30,397 bases of DNA from an uncultured Hungatella sp. Its GTDB lineage: Bacteria; Bacillota; Clostridia; Lachnospirales; Lachnospiraceae. The DNA is taken from NCBI GenBank assembly GCA_910588505.1, contig CAJUPQ010000038.1:1-30397 (forward strand), in the 5' to 3' direction. The position numbers and the translations under genes are program-made. The notes beneath the pieces are model-generated. The model was not told the origin of the DNA. It saw only the letters and a list, made by a program, of their open reading frames with translations, and did no database searches. Below are positions 7,889 through 16,556 of the stretch, one piece after another. Position 1 is the stretch's first letter. Each line of letters begins with the position of its first letter.

Positions 7889-8859
7889 TTATTCCAACGC
7901 CTCCAATTCTTTGATGCTTTCTATAAAGTGATGTTCCACAGGAGATAACAGCTCATCCTGCTTTTTCCGATATTTTTCATACTCCGCGTGAGCCTTATCA
8001 ATCGCCTGCTTATGTGTGATACGACCTTTTGTTGTTAAAATATCTCGTCTTGTCATTTTCAAATAAGCATCTATGGTTTCCAGCCAGTCTTTCATATACA
8101 TCGGTTCGTGATCCAAAGCCCGAACCTCGGCAATATCCAGATAAGCCGATACAATTTTATTCAAAGCGTCCAATTCCTGTTGCGACAGATAATTTTTCGC
8201 TATCTCTGTATCAGAACGCTTAATGCGTTTTCTTTCCCATGAGGTCAGTCCCATATTTTCCTTCTCTGCATCAACCCGCTGGAACACAATTTCTGCCGCT
8301 GTATGCTGATGAGCTGCCCAGTGCATTTTGTTCTGCACTTGTTTTAAAAAAAGTACCGATGTTTCTGCCTTTGGATCATAACTTTTCTCCAAAATACCTT
8401 TTCTGAAGAACGAATATCTCTGATGCGAGCCAGCAGTTCATCAAAATAGTTGCCGCCGCCAAGCCTTTTCAGGCGGTCATCATCCAACGCAAAACCTTTT
8501 TTCATGTATTCTTTCAGAACAGAACTTGACCATATACGGAACTGCGTACCACGCAAAGATTTGACACGATATCCAACAGAAATAATCACATCTAAATTAT
8601 AATATTCAATGTCTCTGGACACCTGACGAGCGCCCTCCATTTGAACTGTTGCAAATTTTGCAACAGTTGACTCCTGTTGCAGTTCTCCCTCGGAAAAAAC
8701 GTTTTTGATATGGCGTGAAATCGTGGATTTATTTCTCTGAAATAATTCCGTCATCTGTTCCAATGACAGCCAGACCGTATCTTCTTCAAAGGTAACTTCA
8801 ATTTTTGTTAAACCGTCCTCTGTTGTGTACATGATAATATTAGAATTATTCATATTCAT
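7889..8859 (-). pseudogene. RhuM-family protein gene, disrupted by internal deletion/frameshift
   Basis: Two minus-strand frames together encode a RhuM (virulence RhuM/Fic-associated) protein. The first part (8859 to about 8380) has the N-terminal domain with VWLSLEQMTELFQRNKSTISRHI and ends at RSSEKVFWRKV. The second (about 8392-7889) resumes at YDPKAETS and continues to the normal C-terminus. In intact members a segment of roughly ten residues lies between these blocks; here it is missing and the frame changes, so a small deletion is the simplest explanation. The start at 8859 has AAGGAG upstream and overlaps the end of the preceding HTH gene by 14 bp, implying translational coupling in the intact ancestor. 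RhuM proteins are of uncertain function and typical of accessory islands. Confidence 0.8.
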
Positions 8860-9049
8860 CACTCTCCTTGCAAAAGTTTTCGTGCCGGATATAGTACTCC
8901 AGCAAACGCAGGACATATTTCGGAGCATGACGGTTATCCAATTCCCAATCTGTCACTGTTCGATAAGGAATACCGAAAAACCCGCAAAAAGTTTTTCTGT
9001 TCATTCCTGTACGTTCTCTTAGTTCTCTCATTTTATTTTTGTCATCCAT
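8846..9049 (-). CDS. Small helix-turn-helix protein preceding rhuM
   Basis: A 67-residue protein with one HTH: MNRKTFCGFFGIPYRTVTDWE resembles the two core helices of an XRE-like domain, followed by a short C-terminal helix (YVLRLLEYYIR) that may mediate dimerisation. GGAGA lies 7 nt before the ATG. Its 3' end overlaps the start of the rhuM pseudogene by 14 bp, so the two formed one operon. It probably binds DNA and may regulate that pair. The gene itself appears intact although its partner is broken. Confidence 0.7.
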   Translation of the reverse strand: MDDKNKMRELRERTGMNRKTFCGFFGIPYRTVTDWELDNRHAPKYVLRLLEYYIRHENFCKESDEYE

Positions 9050-9120
9050 ATTATTTTCTCCGAAAGAAAAATACCGTATATGGCGTCATTCTGGAATCCA
9101 GACATATCCGTATCTTCCAG

Positions 9121-10548
9121 TTAGAACTCCACCCGCACCTTCTTGGACTCGATTTCTCCCCTGGAAAGCGACACCACCACCTCACAATTCCCGGTAAACG
9201 GAAACATATCAAACGCCCACGCCCCCAAAGCCTCATACCCTTTCTTCCCAAACACCTTCACATCCCTGGCCAGGGTTTCCGGATTGCAGGATATATACAC
9301 CACCCGCTTTGCCCCCATAAGGGCCACTGCCTCAATGAATTCCTCTGTACTCCCGCTTCTGGGCGGATCCATAAACACCACATCGGCGCCCTCCCCGTCC
9401 CGGGCCATGGCGGCCATAAACTTCCCCGCATCATTGTGATAAAACTGAATATTGTCAACGCCATTTCTCCTCGCGTTTGCCACCGCGTCCCTGACCGCGT
9501 CCTGATTCAGTTCCACCCCGATCACCCGCCCGGCTTTTCCGCTGGCCGCGATCCCGATGGTCCCGATGCCGCAGTAAGCGTCGATCACTGTCTCTTTCCC
9601 CGTCAGCCCCGCCGCCTCAATGGCCCTTTTGTACAGCTTCTCCGTCTGGACCGGATTCACCTGATAAAACGACTTGCTGGAAATGCGGAAGGTACAGCCG
9701 CACAGCACATCCTCAATATACCCTTTCCCATACAGCACCTTCTCCTTATCCCCCAAAACCATACTGGTATTTCTGTCATTCAGGTTCTGGATGATGGTGG
9801 TGATCTCCGGGTGCTTCTCTCTCAAAACCCTGATAAAATTATTTCTGGAAGGGAACACCGGGGACGCGGTGACAAACACCACCATGATCTCCCCGGTGAC
9901 AAACCCCCGCCTCACCAGCACATGGCGCAGAAACCCAAATCCCGTATCCTCATCATAAGTGCGTATCTTAAAGGACTTTAACATGCCCCGGATGGTCCCG
10001 ATGATCTCGTCCGCCTTTTCATCCTCGATGAGACACCGCTCCACCGGCACAAGTTCGTGGGTTCCCTCCCGGTATACCCCGCTGACCGCCTGCCCTTTGC
10101 GGTAGCCGAACACTCCGTGGACCTTGTTGCGGTAATGAAAGGGCTGCTCCATTCCCTCTATGGAATAAACCCTGCACATTCCCCTGAGCAGGGTCTCCAC
10201 CTGATTCTGCTTGTCCTTAAGCTGCTTCTCATAAGGCACACTCAAAAACTGGCATCCTCCGCACACTCCGAAAACAGGACACAGCTGTTTCCCCGCTTCC
10301 AGCCTTCCATCCTGCCCCGTCTTTACCCCTTTCTCCTGTCTTCTGCCCGCAGATGTACCCGCCCCGCTTCCCCGCCGCTTTCCTGCCCCTGCTCCTTTGC
10401 TCTCCTCGCCGCCAAGCCTCTCCCTGCCGTATTTCCCACTGTTTTTGACTCCCGCGCCGCCATTTCCCTTCCCTTGTCTGCCTTTAGGTTTCCCGCTGTC
10501 TTTTCCCCGGCCCGCTGCCGCTCTCTTTCCATTCCTGTCTTCCATCAT
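9121..10548 (-). CDS. rlmD: 23S rRNA (uracil-C5)-methyltransferase, RlmD/RumA family
   Basis: A 475-residue SAM-dependent RNA m5U methyltransferase of the TrmA/RlmCD family; in the family it methylates U1939 and/or U747 of 23S rRNA. The [4Fe-4S] ligands are visible as Cys90, Cys96, Cys99 (CPVFGVCGGC) and Cys172. The methyltransferase core has motif I DAYCGIGTIG (about 323-332), DPPRSGS (394-400) and the catalytic Cys421 in SCNPETLARD. The TRAM domain usually found N-terminally is not evident; instead residues 1-80 are a low-complexity Gly/Lys/Arg-rich extension, probably disordered and RNA-binding. The start ATG at 10548 (a second ATG follows at once) has AAGGGTAAGG upstream. It is separated from the aminopeptidase gene by a terminator and so may have its own promoter. 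Which uracil is modified cannot be told from sequence. Confidence 0.9.
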   Translation of the reverse strand: MMEDRNGKRAAAGRGKDSGKPKGRQGKGNGGAGVKNSGKYGRERLGGEESKGAGAGKRRGSGAGTSAGRRQEKGVKTGQDGRLEAGKQLCPVFGVCGGCQFLSVPYEKQLKDKQNQVETLLRGMCRVYSIEGMEQPFHYRNKVHGVFGYRKGQAVSGVYREGTHELVPVERCLIEDEKADEIIGTIRGMLKSFKIRTYDEDTGFGFLRHVLVRRGFVTGEIMVVFVTASPVFPSRNNFIRVLREKHPEITTIIQNLNDRNTSMVLGDKEKVLYGKGYIEDVLCGCTFRISSKSFYQVNPVQTEKLYKRAIEAAGLTGKETVIDAYCGIGTIGIAASGKAGRVIGVELNQDAVRDAVANARRNGVDNIQFYHNDAGKFMAAMARDGEGADVVFMDPPRSGSTEEFIEAVALMGAKRVVYISCNPETLARDVKVFGKKGYEALGAWAFDMFPFTGNCEVVVSLSRGEIESKKVRVEF

Positions 10549-10634
10549 CCTTACCCTTTCCGTTTTCTCCGGCCCTCAGCCGCTGATCTGGCTCTGTGTT
10601 GCAAAAATTCCCCGTCAAACAGATCACTCCCCAC

Positions 10635-10669
10635 AAAAGGAGCCCGGACATCTCCCACATCCGGACTCC
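10635..10669 (-). terminator. Terminator after the Xaa-Pro aminopeptidase gene
   Basis: On the minus strand GGAG-T-CCGGA pairs with TCCGG-G-CTCC across a loop, followed by TTTT (10638-10635). It lies 31 nt past the aminopeptidase stop. Confidence 0.7.
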
Positions 10670-10699
10670 CTCCATCCCCGGCAGTCATCGCCGCTCCTA

Positions 10700-12484
10700 T
10701 CACACCTCTCTGGTAGCCTCCTTAAGCCAAAGCCGCTCCTCCTCGGTCAGATAAGGGCTGATCTTCTCATACACCTGCCTGTGGTACTCATTTAGATACT
10801 CCACATCCCGCTTCTCCATAAGCCCCACATCCAGGGCCTCCAGGTCAATGGGCACAAAGGTCAGATACTCAAACTCCATAAACTGCCCGTACTCGTTCTT
10901 CTGGGCCTTTCTGCACACGATCAGATTCTCCGTCCGGATGCCGTGGCTTCCCTCAATATAGATCCCCGGTTCATCGGAACAGATCATCCCCTCCTCGATA
11001 ACGGCGCTGTCCATGCGCTCAGGCACCATCTTGTATCGGATGCCGTTGGGCCGCTCGTGGACATTCAAAAGATACCCTACCCCATGACCTGTGCCATGGT
11101 TGTAGTTCAGTCCCCGCTCCCACATAGGCTGCCTGGCGATGTAGTCCAGAGAAAGCCCCCGACACCCATAGAGGAATTTCGCGTGGCCCAGCCGCAGCAT
11201 GCTCATGGCAACCAGGGTAAAATGTTCCCGCTCCTCATCCGTAACCGGCCCCAATGCCACGGTCCTGGTCACGTCCGTAGTCCCCTCATAGTATTGTCCG
11301 CCGGAATCAATCAGGTACAGTCCTTTAGGCTTAAGAACCTTATTGCTCTCCGTAGTGGCCGAATAGTGGCACATGGCCGCATTCTCCCCGTAAGCGGAAA
11401 TGGTGTTAAAGCTTAAGCCCAGATTCCCCTCCTGCTGCCTGCGCAGCTCCTCCAGGTAGTCGGACACACTGATCTCCGTCATATCCATGGTCCCGATGTT
11501 CTTTTTCAGCCAGTAGATAAACTTGGTCATAGCCACCCCGTCCTTGATGTGGGCCCGCCGTTCATTCTCGATTTCTACCGGATTCTTTACGGCCTTTGCC
11601 ATAACCGTAGGGTTCATCCGGTCAATGATCTTGTTGGACTTATCCAGGCTGTTCTTAATAGAAAAATTCACCCTGGAGCTCTCCAGAAGCACCCGCTCCC
11701 CCCGCAGAGACTTCACAAACCCGTAGATCTCCTCGTAGGGCCGCACCGTGACCTTAAGCCCCTCCAAATACTCCCGTACCTGCCCGTTCAGGGTCTTCTC
11801 GTGGATAAACAGGTACAGATCCTTCTCCGTCACCGCCACATAGGACAGCACCACCGGATTAAAGGGGATATCATTGCCCCGGATATTGAGGAGCCACACA
11901 ATATCATCCAGAGTGGTCAGCACATGGACCGTGGCCCTGGCCTCCTTCATGTCCTTCCGAAGCCCGGCGATCTTCTCCGCAGCCGGCTGCCCCGCGTACT
12001 TCTCATCCAGGATCCACACCGGCTCCATGGACATCTCCGGCCGGTCCTCCCAAATCTTCCCCACCAGGTCCTCCTCGCAGGATAATGTCACGTTCTTGTG
12101 CTCCAGCTTTTCCCTGATAGCCTCCCCCAGCTGGCTGTTGACCACCCGGCCGTCAAATCCCAGGACTCCGCCCTGTGGCATCACCTTGGCCAGGTACTCC
12201 TCCACTGTGGGAACGCCCTCCTCGTCCATTTTTTGCAGCGCAAATCCGCTTCCCGCAAGCTCCCCTGCGGCCTGGACAAAATACCGCCCATCCGTCCACA
12301 GCCCCGCCTCCTTAGCCGTCACCACAGCCGTGCCGGCGGATCCGGTAAACCCGGTGATAAATCTACGGCACTTAAAATACTCCCCCACATACTCGGACTC
12401 ATGGAAATCCGAGGTGGGGATCAGATAGGCGTCCATATGACGCTCCTCCATCAGCCTGCGAAGCTTAGCCAATCTCTCGTTCAT
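10700..12484 (-). CDS. Xaa-Pro aminopeptidase (M24B, aminopeptidase P family)
   Basis: A 594-residue cytoplasmic metallopeptidase that removes N-terminal residues preceding proline. The length fits the large three-domain aminopeptidase P type: two creatinase-like N-terminal domains and a C-terminal pita-bread domain. All five metal ligands are present: Asp393 (LIDSGG), Asp404 (TTDVTR), His467 (HGTGHGVGY), Glu505 (SDEPG) and Glu519 (RTENL). The start at 12484 was chosen because GGGAGAGG lies 7 nt upstream; eight extra in-frame residues to 12508 lack a site. The gene follows lpdA by about 100 bp without a convincing terminator, so the two may be co-transcribed. It is closed by a terminator at 10635-10669. 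Confidence 0.93.
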   Translation of the reverse strand: MNERLAKLRRLMEERHMDAYLIPTSDFHESEYVGEYFKCRRFITGFTGSAGTAVVTAKEAGLWTDGRYFVQAAGELAGSGFALQKMDEEGVPTVEEYLAKVMPQGGVLGFDGRVVNSQLGEAIREKLEHKNVTLSCEEDLVGKIWEDRPEMSMEPVWILDEKYAGQPAAEKIAGLRKDMKEARATVHVLTTLDDIVWLLNIRGNDIPFNPVVLSYVAVTEKDLYLFIHEKTLNGQVREYLEGLKVTVRPYEEIYGFVKSLRGERVLLESSRVNFSIKNSLDKSNKIIDRMNPTVMAKAVKNPVEIENERRAHIKDGVAMTKFIYWLKKNIGTMDMTEISVSDYLEELRRQQEGNLGLSFNTISAYGENAAMCHYSATTESNKVLKPKGLYLIDSGGQYYEGTTDVTRTVALGPVTDEEREHFTLVAMSMLRLGHAKFLYGCRGLSLDYIARQPMWERGLNYNHGTGHGVGYLLNVHERPNGIRYKMVPERMDSAVIEEGMICSDEPGIYIEGSHGIRTENLIVCRKAQKNEYGQFMEFEYLTFVPIDLEALDVGLMEKRDVEYLNEYHRQVYEKISPYLTEEERLWLKEATREV

Positions 12485-12586
12485 TGCGTATCCTCTCCCT
12501 GCCCTCATATTTTTACTCAGATCTTTACTGTTATCAAATCCTGCCCCGCCCGTCGTAACACGGCCTGACGGACCTGCAATCCCTGC

Positions 12587-14008
12587 TCACTGAACAGCGG
12601 TCCTCATAGCGTCCTCAATAGCCATCCCGATCCCCTCGCTGTAAGTGGGATGAGCCCGCATAGCCATCATCAGCTGCCCTGCCGTAAGCCCCGTGGCGAT
12701 GGCCGTGGCCATCTCGCCGATCATGTCCGTGGCCCTTGGACACACGATCTGAGCCCCCACCAGGATCTTAGAATAGGCGTCAAACACCAGATGGATAAAC
12801 CCGCCTCTCTCATGGGAGATGATCGACTTGCCGTTGTCGCCCATAGAATACTTTCCACACATCACCCGCATGCCATTGGCCCTGGCCGCCTCCTCCGTAA
12901 GGCCCACAGTGGCGATCTCCGGATCTGTGTAAATACAGCTTGGAACCACGGGAAGCCTTGCGTACATTCCGTTGGGGACCACAGACAGCTGGATTGTGTG
13001 GGGCCGCCCCGCAATATTCTCCACCACAAACGTCCCCTGGGCCGCGGCCACATGGGCCAGCTGGATATCCGCCACCACGTCTCCGATGGCGTAGATCCCG
13101 GGTACGCTGGTCATAAAGCGGTCATTGACAGCAAGCCGCCCCTTCTCCATCTCAAACTCCACGTCCTCGCCAAACAGCCCTTCCATATAGGGAGACCGCC
13201 CAATGGCCATCAGCACCTGGCCCGCGGCGATATCCTGTTCTTTCCCGTCCCGGGCCACCCGGCACACCAGTCCGTCGCTGCGCTCTGTGATCTCCAGGAC
13301 CGAGGTATCGCAGTAAACAGAGATCCCCTTCTCCTTCAGTTCTTTCTCCAAAGCCCTGGCCACATCCTGGTCCATAGGCCCCAGAAGCTGGCTCCTCTGC
13401 TCGATAATTGTCACTTTAGAGCACAGGGAACTGAAAATGGTAGCCATCTCCACGCCGATCACACCGCCGCCCACAATGGCGATCCGGTCAAATTTCCAGC
13501 TGTTTGCCCCCAAAAGCTGGTCGCTGCCGTACACTCCTGCCAGATCGATCCCCGGAATATCCGGCATCCTGGCCTGGGCTCCGGTGGCAATGATAATGTT
13601 CTTGGCCTGGAGATAATCCTTGCCCGAATCCGTGTATACCTCCACATGGCAATCCCGCCTGATCACAGCCCTCCCATGTATCAGCTCAATCCCCAGCTTC
13701 TCAAACTGCTCCTCCACGCTTCTGCGGTAGGACTTCACCGCTTTCTTCTTATACTGCTGCATCTTTTTAAAATCAAAGGCCATCTCCTCAACGCTGACGC
13801 CGAACTCGTCGCATCTCTGCATCATGGCAAACTGGCTGGAAGCGTGTAAAAGCGCCTTGGTGGGAATACATCCCCGATTCAGGCATGTTCCCCCCAGCTT
13901 GTCCTTCTCCACAACCGCTGTCTTAAGCCCCAGCTGTGCAGCCTTTATAGCCGCCGTGTAACCTCCCGGCCCTGCTCCAATCACCAACAGATCGTATGTA
14001 ACCGCCAT
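12587..14008 (-). CDS. lpdA: Dihydrolipoamide dehydrogenase (E3)
   Basis: A 473-residue FAD flavoprotein disulfide reductase that reoxidises dihydrolipoamide with NAD+ in 2-oxoacid dehydrogenase or glycine-cleavage complexes. It has the N-terminal FAD motif GAGPGGYTAA, the redox disulfide Cys42/Cys47 in GTCLNRGCIPT, the NAD motif VGGGVIGVE, the second FAD contact YAIGDV, and the C-terminal His453/Glu458 pair (HPTYSE). AAGGGGGT lies 5 nt before the ATG. No E1, E2 or glycine-cleavage gene is nearby, so the partner complex must be encoded elsewhere. It follows the HAD phosphatase gene by 72 bp on the same strand. Confidence 0.95.
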   Translation of the reverse strand: MAVTYDLLVIGAGPGGYTAAIKAAQLGLKTAVVEKDKLGGTCLNRGCIPTKALLHASSQFAMMQRCDEFGVSVEEMAFDFKKMQQYKKKAVKSYRRSVEEQFEKLGIELIHGRAVIRRDCHVEVYTDSGKDYLQAKNIIIATGAQARMPDIPGIDLAGVYGSDQLLGANSWKFDRIAIVGGGVIGVEMATIFSSLCSKVTIIEQRSQLLGPMDQDVARALEKELKEKGISVYCDTSVLEITERSDGLVCRVARDGKEQDIAAGQVLMAIGRSPYMEGLFGEDVEFEMEKGRLAVNDRFMTSVPGIYAIGDVVADIQLAHVAAAQGTFVVENIAGRPHTIQLSVVPNGMYARLPVVPSCIYTDPEIATVGLTEEAARANGMRVMCGKYSMGDNGKSIISHERGGFIHLVFDAYSKILVGAQIVCPRATDMIGEMATAIATGLTAGQLMMAMRAHPTYSEGIGMAIEDAMRTAVQ

Positions 14009-14080
14009 CTTTTACCCCCTTTCTTACTTTATTTTTTATGAAAATTCTGCCGCCCAATGAAAGGCATCCATTTAGGGCTG

Positions 14081-14893
14081 TCAGGCGCGCCCGCCTCCGG
14101 TATCATGGGCATCTGCTATCAACCCCAGATGAACGCACGCCCGGTAAATCCCGTCGTCCCTGATGTGTGGAGCCACATAGTCGGCCACCTCCTTCAGCCT
14201 GGGATCCCCGTTGCCCATGGCAACTCCCACGCCCACTGCCTGGATGATCTCATAATCATTCATGCTGTCCCCAAAAGCGTAAGCCTCCTCCATAGTGGAA
14301 CCAAAGTAATCGCACACCATCCTAAGCCCTTTCGCCTTGGAATTCTTCTTCTCGATCACATCAGCGCCCCTGCGCTCCGCAAACAGAGGAAACTTTAAAT
14401 CCTCAAAGGCTCTCTCCAACCGCGCGGCCCCTTCCGGCCCTCCGATATAGCACATGGACGGCACATCCATATCCAGCAGCTTCCACGGATCGCAGTAGCG
14501 CCTGCCGCACTCCCCCCACCGCTGTTCATCAAATTCCGTCACCCGCTCCCTGTGGATGTAGTAGTCCTCATCCCCTATGGTCACGCCCACTGCCAGGTCA
14601 TGGTCCCTGGCAAATGTCAGCAGCCGCTCTTTCAGCTCCCGCTCCATAAAGGACTCATATATCACCTTGTCCCCCACTGTAACCTTAGTGCCGTTGGTAT
14701 GGACAATAGCCTCCGGTTTCACCAGCTCCCGCAGATTCCTGCTGTAGTGGCTGTCCATGTCCCGCCCTGTGGCCAGCACCACCACATACCGCTCCCTAAG
14801 CATCTCTAATGCCTTCATAGCGCTGTCGGGGATCTCAAATGTCTCATGATCCAAAAGTGTCATGTCCATGTCAAAGCTCACGATCGACCGCAT
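14081..14893 (-). CDS. HAD-superfamily hydrolase, Cof-like (IIB)
   Basis: A 270-residue phosphatase-like protein. Motif I is FDMDMTLLD with nucleophile Asp8 and acid/base Asp10; motif II is VVLATGR; the late Lys and GDSMNDYEII (motif IV) bind Mg2+. The roughly 100-residue insert between motifs II and III is the alpha/beta cap of the Cof subfamily, whose members dephosphorylate sugar phosphates, flavin mononucleotide or pyridoxal phosphate. The substrate here is unknown. The start at 14893 is preferred because AAAGGAGG lies 6 nt upstream, and because the longer frame runs through the promoter. It is the first gene of a run with lpdA and the aminopeptidase. Confidence 0.88.
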   Translation of the reverse strand: MRSIVSFDMDMTLLDHETFEIPDSAMKALEMLRERYVVVLATGRDMDSHYSRNLRELVKPEAIVHTNGTKVTVGDKVIYESFMERELKERLLTFARDHDLAVGVTIGDEDYYIHRERVTEFDEQRWGECGRRYCDPWKLLDMDVPSMCYIGGPEGAARLERAFEDLKFPLFAERRGADVIEKKNSKAKGLRMVCDYFGSTMEEAYAFGDSMNDYEIIQAVGVGVAMGNGDPRLKEVADYVAPHIRDDGIYRACVHLGLIADAHDTGGGRA

Positions 14894-14933
14894 CCCGCGC
14901 CTCCTTTCCCCGTATTTCCTTGCTTCTACCATA

Positions 14934-14962
14934 ATCATAACGTATTCTAAAAATTTTTTCAA
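14934..14962 (-). promoter_or_regulatory. Sigma-A promoter of the HAD-lpdA run
   Basis: On the minus strand TTGAAA (14962-14957), a 17-bp spacer and TATGAT (14939-14934). The -10 is 40 bp before the HAD start codon. It is back to back with the tRNA promoter; the two -35 boxes are 8 bp apart. Confidence 0.65.
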
Positions 14963-14970
14963 GAAAATGC

Positions 14971-14999
14971 TTTTCAAATCGCAAATTCTTTGCTATAAT
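14971..14999 (+). promoter_or_regulatory. Promoter of tRNA-Pro
   Basis: TTTTCA (14971-14976), a 17-bp spacer and TATAAT (14994-14999) with the extended -10 TGC. The consensus -10 and extension fit a strong stable-RNA promoter; the tRNA begins about 35 nt after the predicted start of transcription. Confidence 0.7.
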
Positions 15000-15040
15000 A
15001 AGGAAGTCGGCTGATGGAGGCCACAAGAGAAAGAAGCATA

Positions 15041-15114
15041 CGGGGTATGGCGTAGTTTGGTAGCGCGCTCGGCTGGGGGCCGAGAGGTCGCAGGTTCAAA
15101 TCCTGTTACCCCGA
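15041..15114 (+). tRNA. tRNA-Pro (anticodon GGG)
   Basis: A 74-nt cloverleaf. The acceptor stem pairs CGGGGTA (15041-15047) with TACCCCG (15107-15113) and has discriminator A15114. The D-arm contains TAGTTTGGTAGCGC. The anticodon stem CTCGG/CCGAG encloses the loop CTGGGGG, giving anticodon GGG (Pro, CCC/CCU codons). The T-arm has GGTTCAAATCC. The 3' CCA is not encoded (CTA follows). It is a single-gene unit with its own promoter and terminator. Confidence 0.95.
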
Positions 15115-15125
15115 CTAGAAGAAAA

Positions 15126-15170
15126 GGTGCCGGTGGCCTGATCGTTCAGGATTCCCGGCGCTTTTATTTT
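15126..15170 (+). terminator. Terminator of the tRNA-Pro transcript
   Basis: A hairpin with GTGCCGG paired to CCGGCGC and inner CCTGA paired to TCAGG, followed by the T-rich run CTTTTATTTTATATTTTG. It lies 12 nt after the tRNA. Confidence 0.8.
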
Positions 15171-15205
15171 ATATTTTGTACAAACCATAACGAGAGGGTA
15201 ACCAT

Positions 15206-16492
15206 ATGGAGATCATACATAGCAACAAGATCATAACCGTCATACGCCGCAGTCTGAACCTTATAGACAAGCGGCTGACCGAGCACGGCGTTAAAGTGAT
15301 GGTGGTTCTTCAGGATATGCTGAAAGCAGAGGGCTGTCAGGACATGGAGCTTAAGAAAACCCTAAGCCTTCTGGCCCTGCTCCACGACGTGGGAGCCTAC
15401 CGCACAGAAGAAATCGATGATCTGGTAAAATTCGAGATCGGAGACGTGTGGCAGCATTCCATCTACGGATACTTATTTTTGAGAGAATTTACGCCCCTGG
15501 GAGAGTGGGCTAAGGTGGTGCTCTACCACCACGCGGACTGCCAGGAAACGGCGGATCAGCCGGAACATATCCGGCGCTATGCCCAGATGCTCCATGTTGC
15601 CGACCGGGCCGTTGTGTGGCACGACGAGGTAAAACGCTCCGAAGACCAGCTAAACAAGCACTTCTCCCTGGGCATGGGAACCAAATTTTCACCGGAAGCC
15701 ACCCGTCTCTGGCTCAAGTGCCAGGAGTATAAAACCTTTGAAAAGCTGGACGACACCCGCTGCCTGGATGCCGCCCTGGGCTGTTGCTGCCTTACTGACA
15801 GCGAGGCGGCGGATTACCTGGCTATGGTCATCCACGCCATTGATTTCAGAAGCCGGGACACGGTGACTCACACCATGGGAGTCATGGAGATCGGGCTGCG
15901 TCTGGCCCGGCGGATGAACTTTCCGGAGGATGTCTGCCAGAAGATCTACTATGGGGCCATGCTCCACGATCTGGGAAAGATCGGCACCCCTGTGTCAGTC
16001 CTGGAAAAACCCGGACGGCTGACTCCCCAGGAGACAGCCATCATGCAGAACCATGTGGTCTTAAGCCGCCAGATCATAGACGGGTGCGTGGACAAGACCG
16101 TCTCCCGCATCGCCCTCAGGCATCACGAAAAACTGGACGGCTCCGGCTATCCCCTGGGCCTTAAAGGGGAAGATCTCACCCTTCCGGAGCGTCTTCTGAC
16201 CACCGCTGATATCGTCAGCGCGCTGTGCATGAGCCGCAGCTATAAAGAGGCTTTCTCCAAACAAAAGTGCCTTTCCATCCTCCGGGATATGCAGGAAAAC
16301 GGAAAGCTGGATCCCCAGGTTGTAACCGCTATGGAGACCTTTTTTGATGAGATCATGTCACAGGCAGATGAGGCGTGCAGACCTCTGCGGGAAACCTATG
16401 GGCGCGTCAGCGGGGAATATCAGGATATTTTGAAAAAATTCTACCCTGCCTCCCTTTCGTTTACCATAAATCTTCCAAAAATCAACCTATAA
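15206..16492 (+). CDS. HD-GYP-type phosphohydrolase with tandem HD domains
   Basis: A 428-residue cytoplasmic protein. The N-terminal half has an HD domain (LLALLHDVGAY, His60/Asp61; YHHADCQ near 108). The C-terminal half is an HD-GYP domain with His222, HDLGKIG (His254/Asp255) and HHEKLDGSGYP (about 306-316), the hallmark of cyclic-di-GMP phosphodiesterases. No receiver, PAS or membrane domain is visible, so regulation may come through the N-terminal HD domain. GAGAGG lies 7 nt before the ATG. Being just after the tRNA terminator, it either has a weak promoter near 15165-15190 or relies on read-through. c-di-GMP hydrolysis is likely from family knowledge but not certain. Confidence 0.85.
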   Translation: MEIIHSNKIITVIRRSLNLIDKRLTEHGVKVMVVLQDMLKAEGCQDMELKKTLSLLALLHDVGAYRTEEIDDLVKFEIGDVWQHSIYGYLFLREFTPLGEWAKVVLYHHADCQETADQPEHIRRYAQMLHVADRAVVWHDEVKRSEDQLNKHFSLGMGTKFSPEATRLWLKCQEYKTFEKLDDTRCLDAALGCCCLTDSEAADYLAMVIHAIDFRSRDTVTHTMGVMEIGLRLARRMNFPEDVCQKIYYGAMLHDLGKIGTPVSVLEKPGRLTPQETAIMQNHVVLSRQIIDGCVDKTVSRIALRHHEKLDGSGYPLGLKGEDLTLPERLLTTADIVSALCMSRSYKEAFSKQKCLSILRDMQENGKLDPQVVTAMETFFDEIMSQADEACRPLRETYGRVSGEYQDILKKFYPASLSFTINLPKINL

Positions 16493-16556
16493 TCAGCGGT
16501 TCCCTTTCCCTGTTTCCCGCATATCCTATATTGAAATCTATCTGTCAGGAGTCATT

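Noticed and set aside
10484..10675. 63-codon minus-strand frame between rlmD and the aminopeptidase gene
   Set aside because: It runs through the terminator hairpin and into rlmD in another frame; no ribosome site.
12650..13849. 399-codon open frame on the plus strand
   Set aside because: It lies fully antisense to lpdA, is His/Pro-rich and lacks a ribosome site; a codon-bias shadow.
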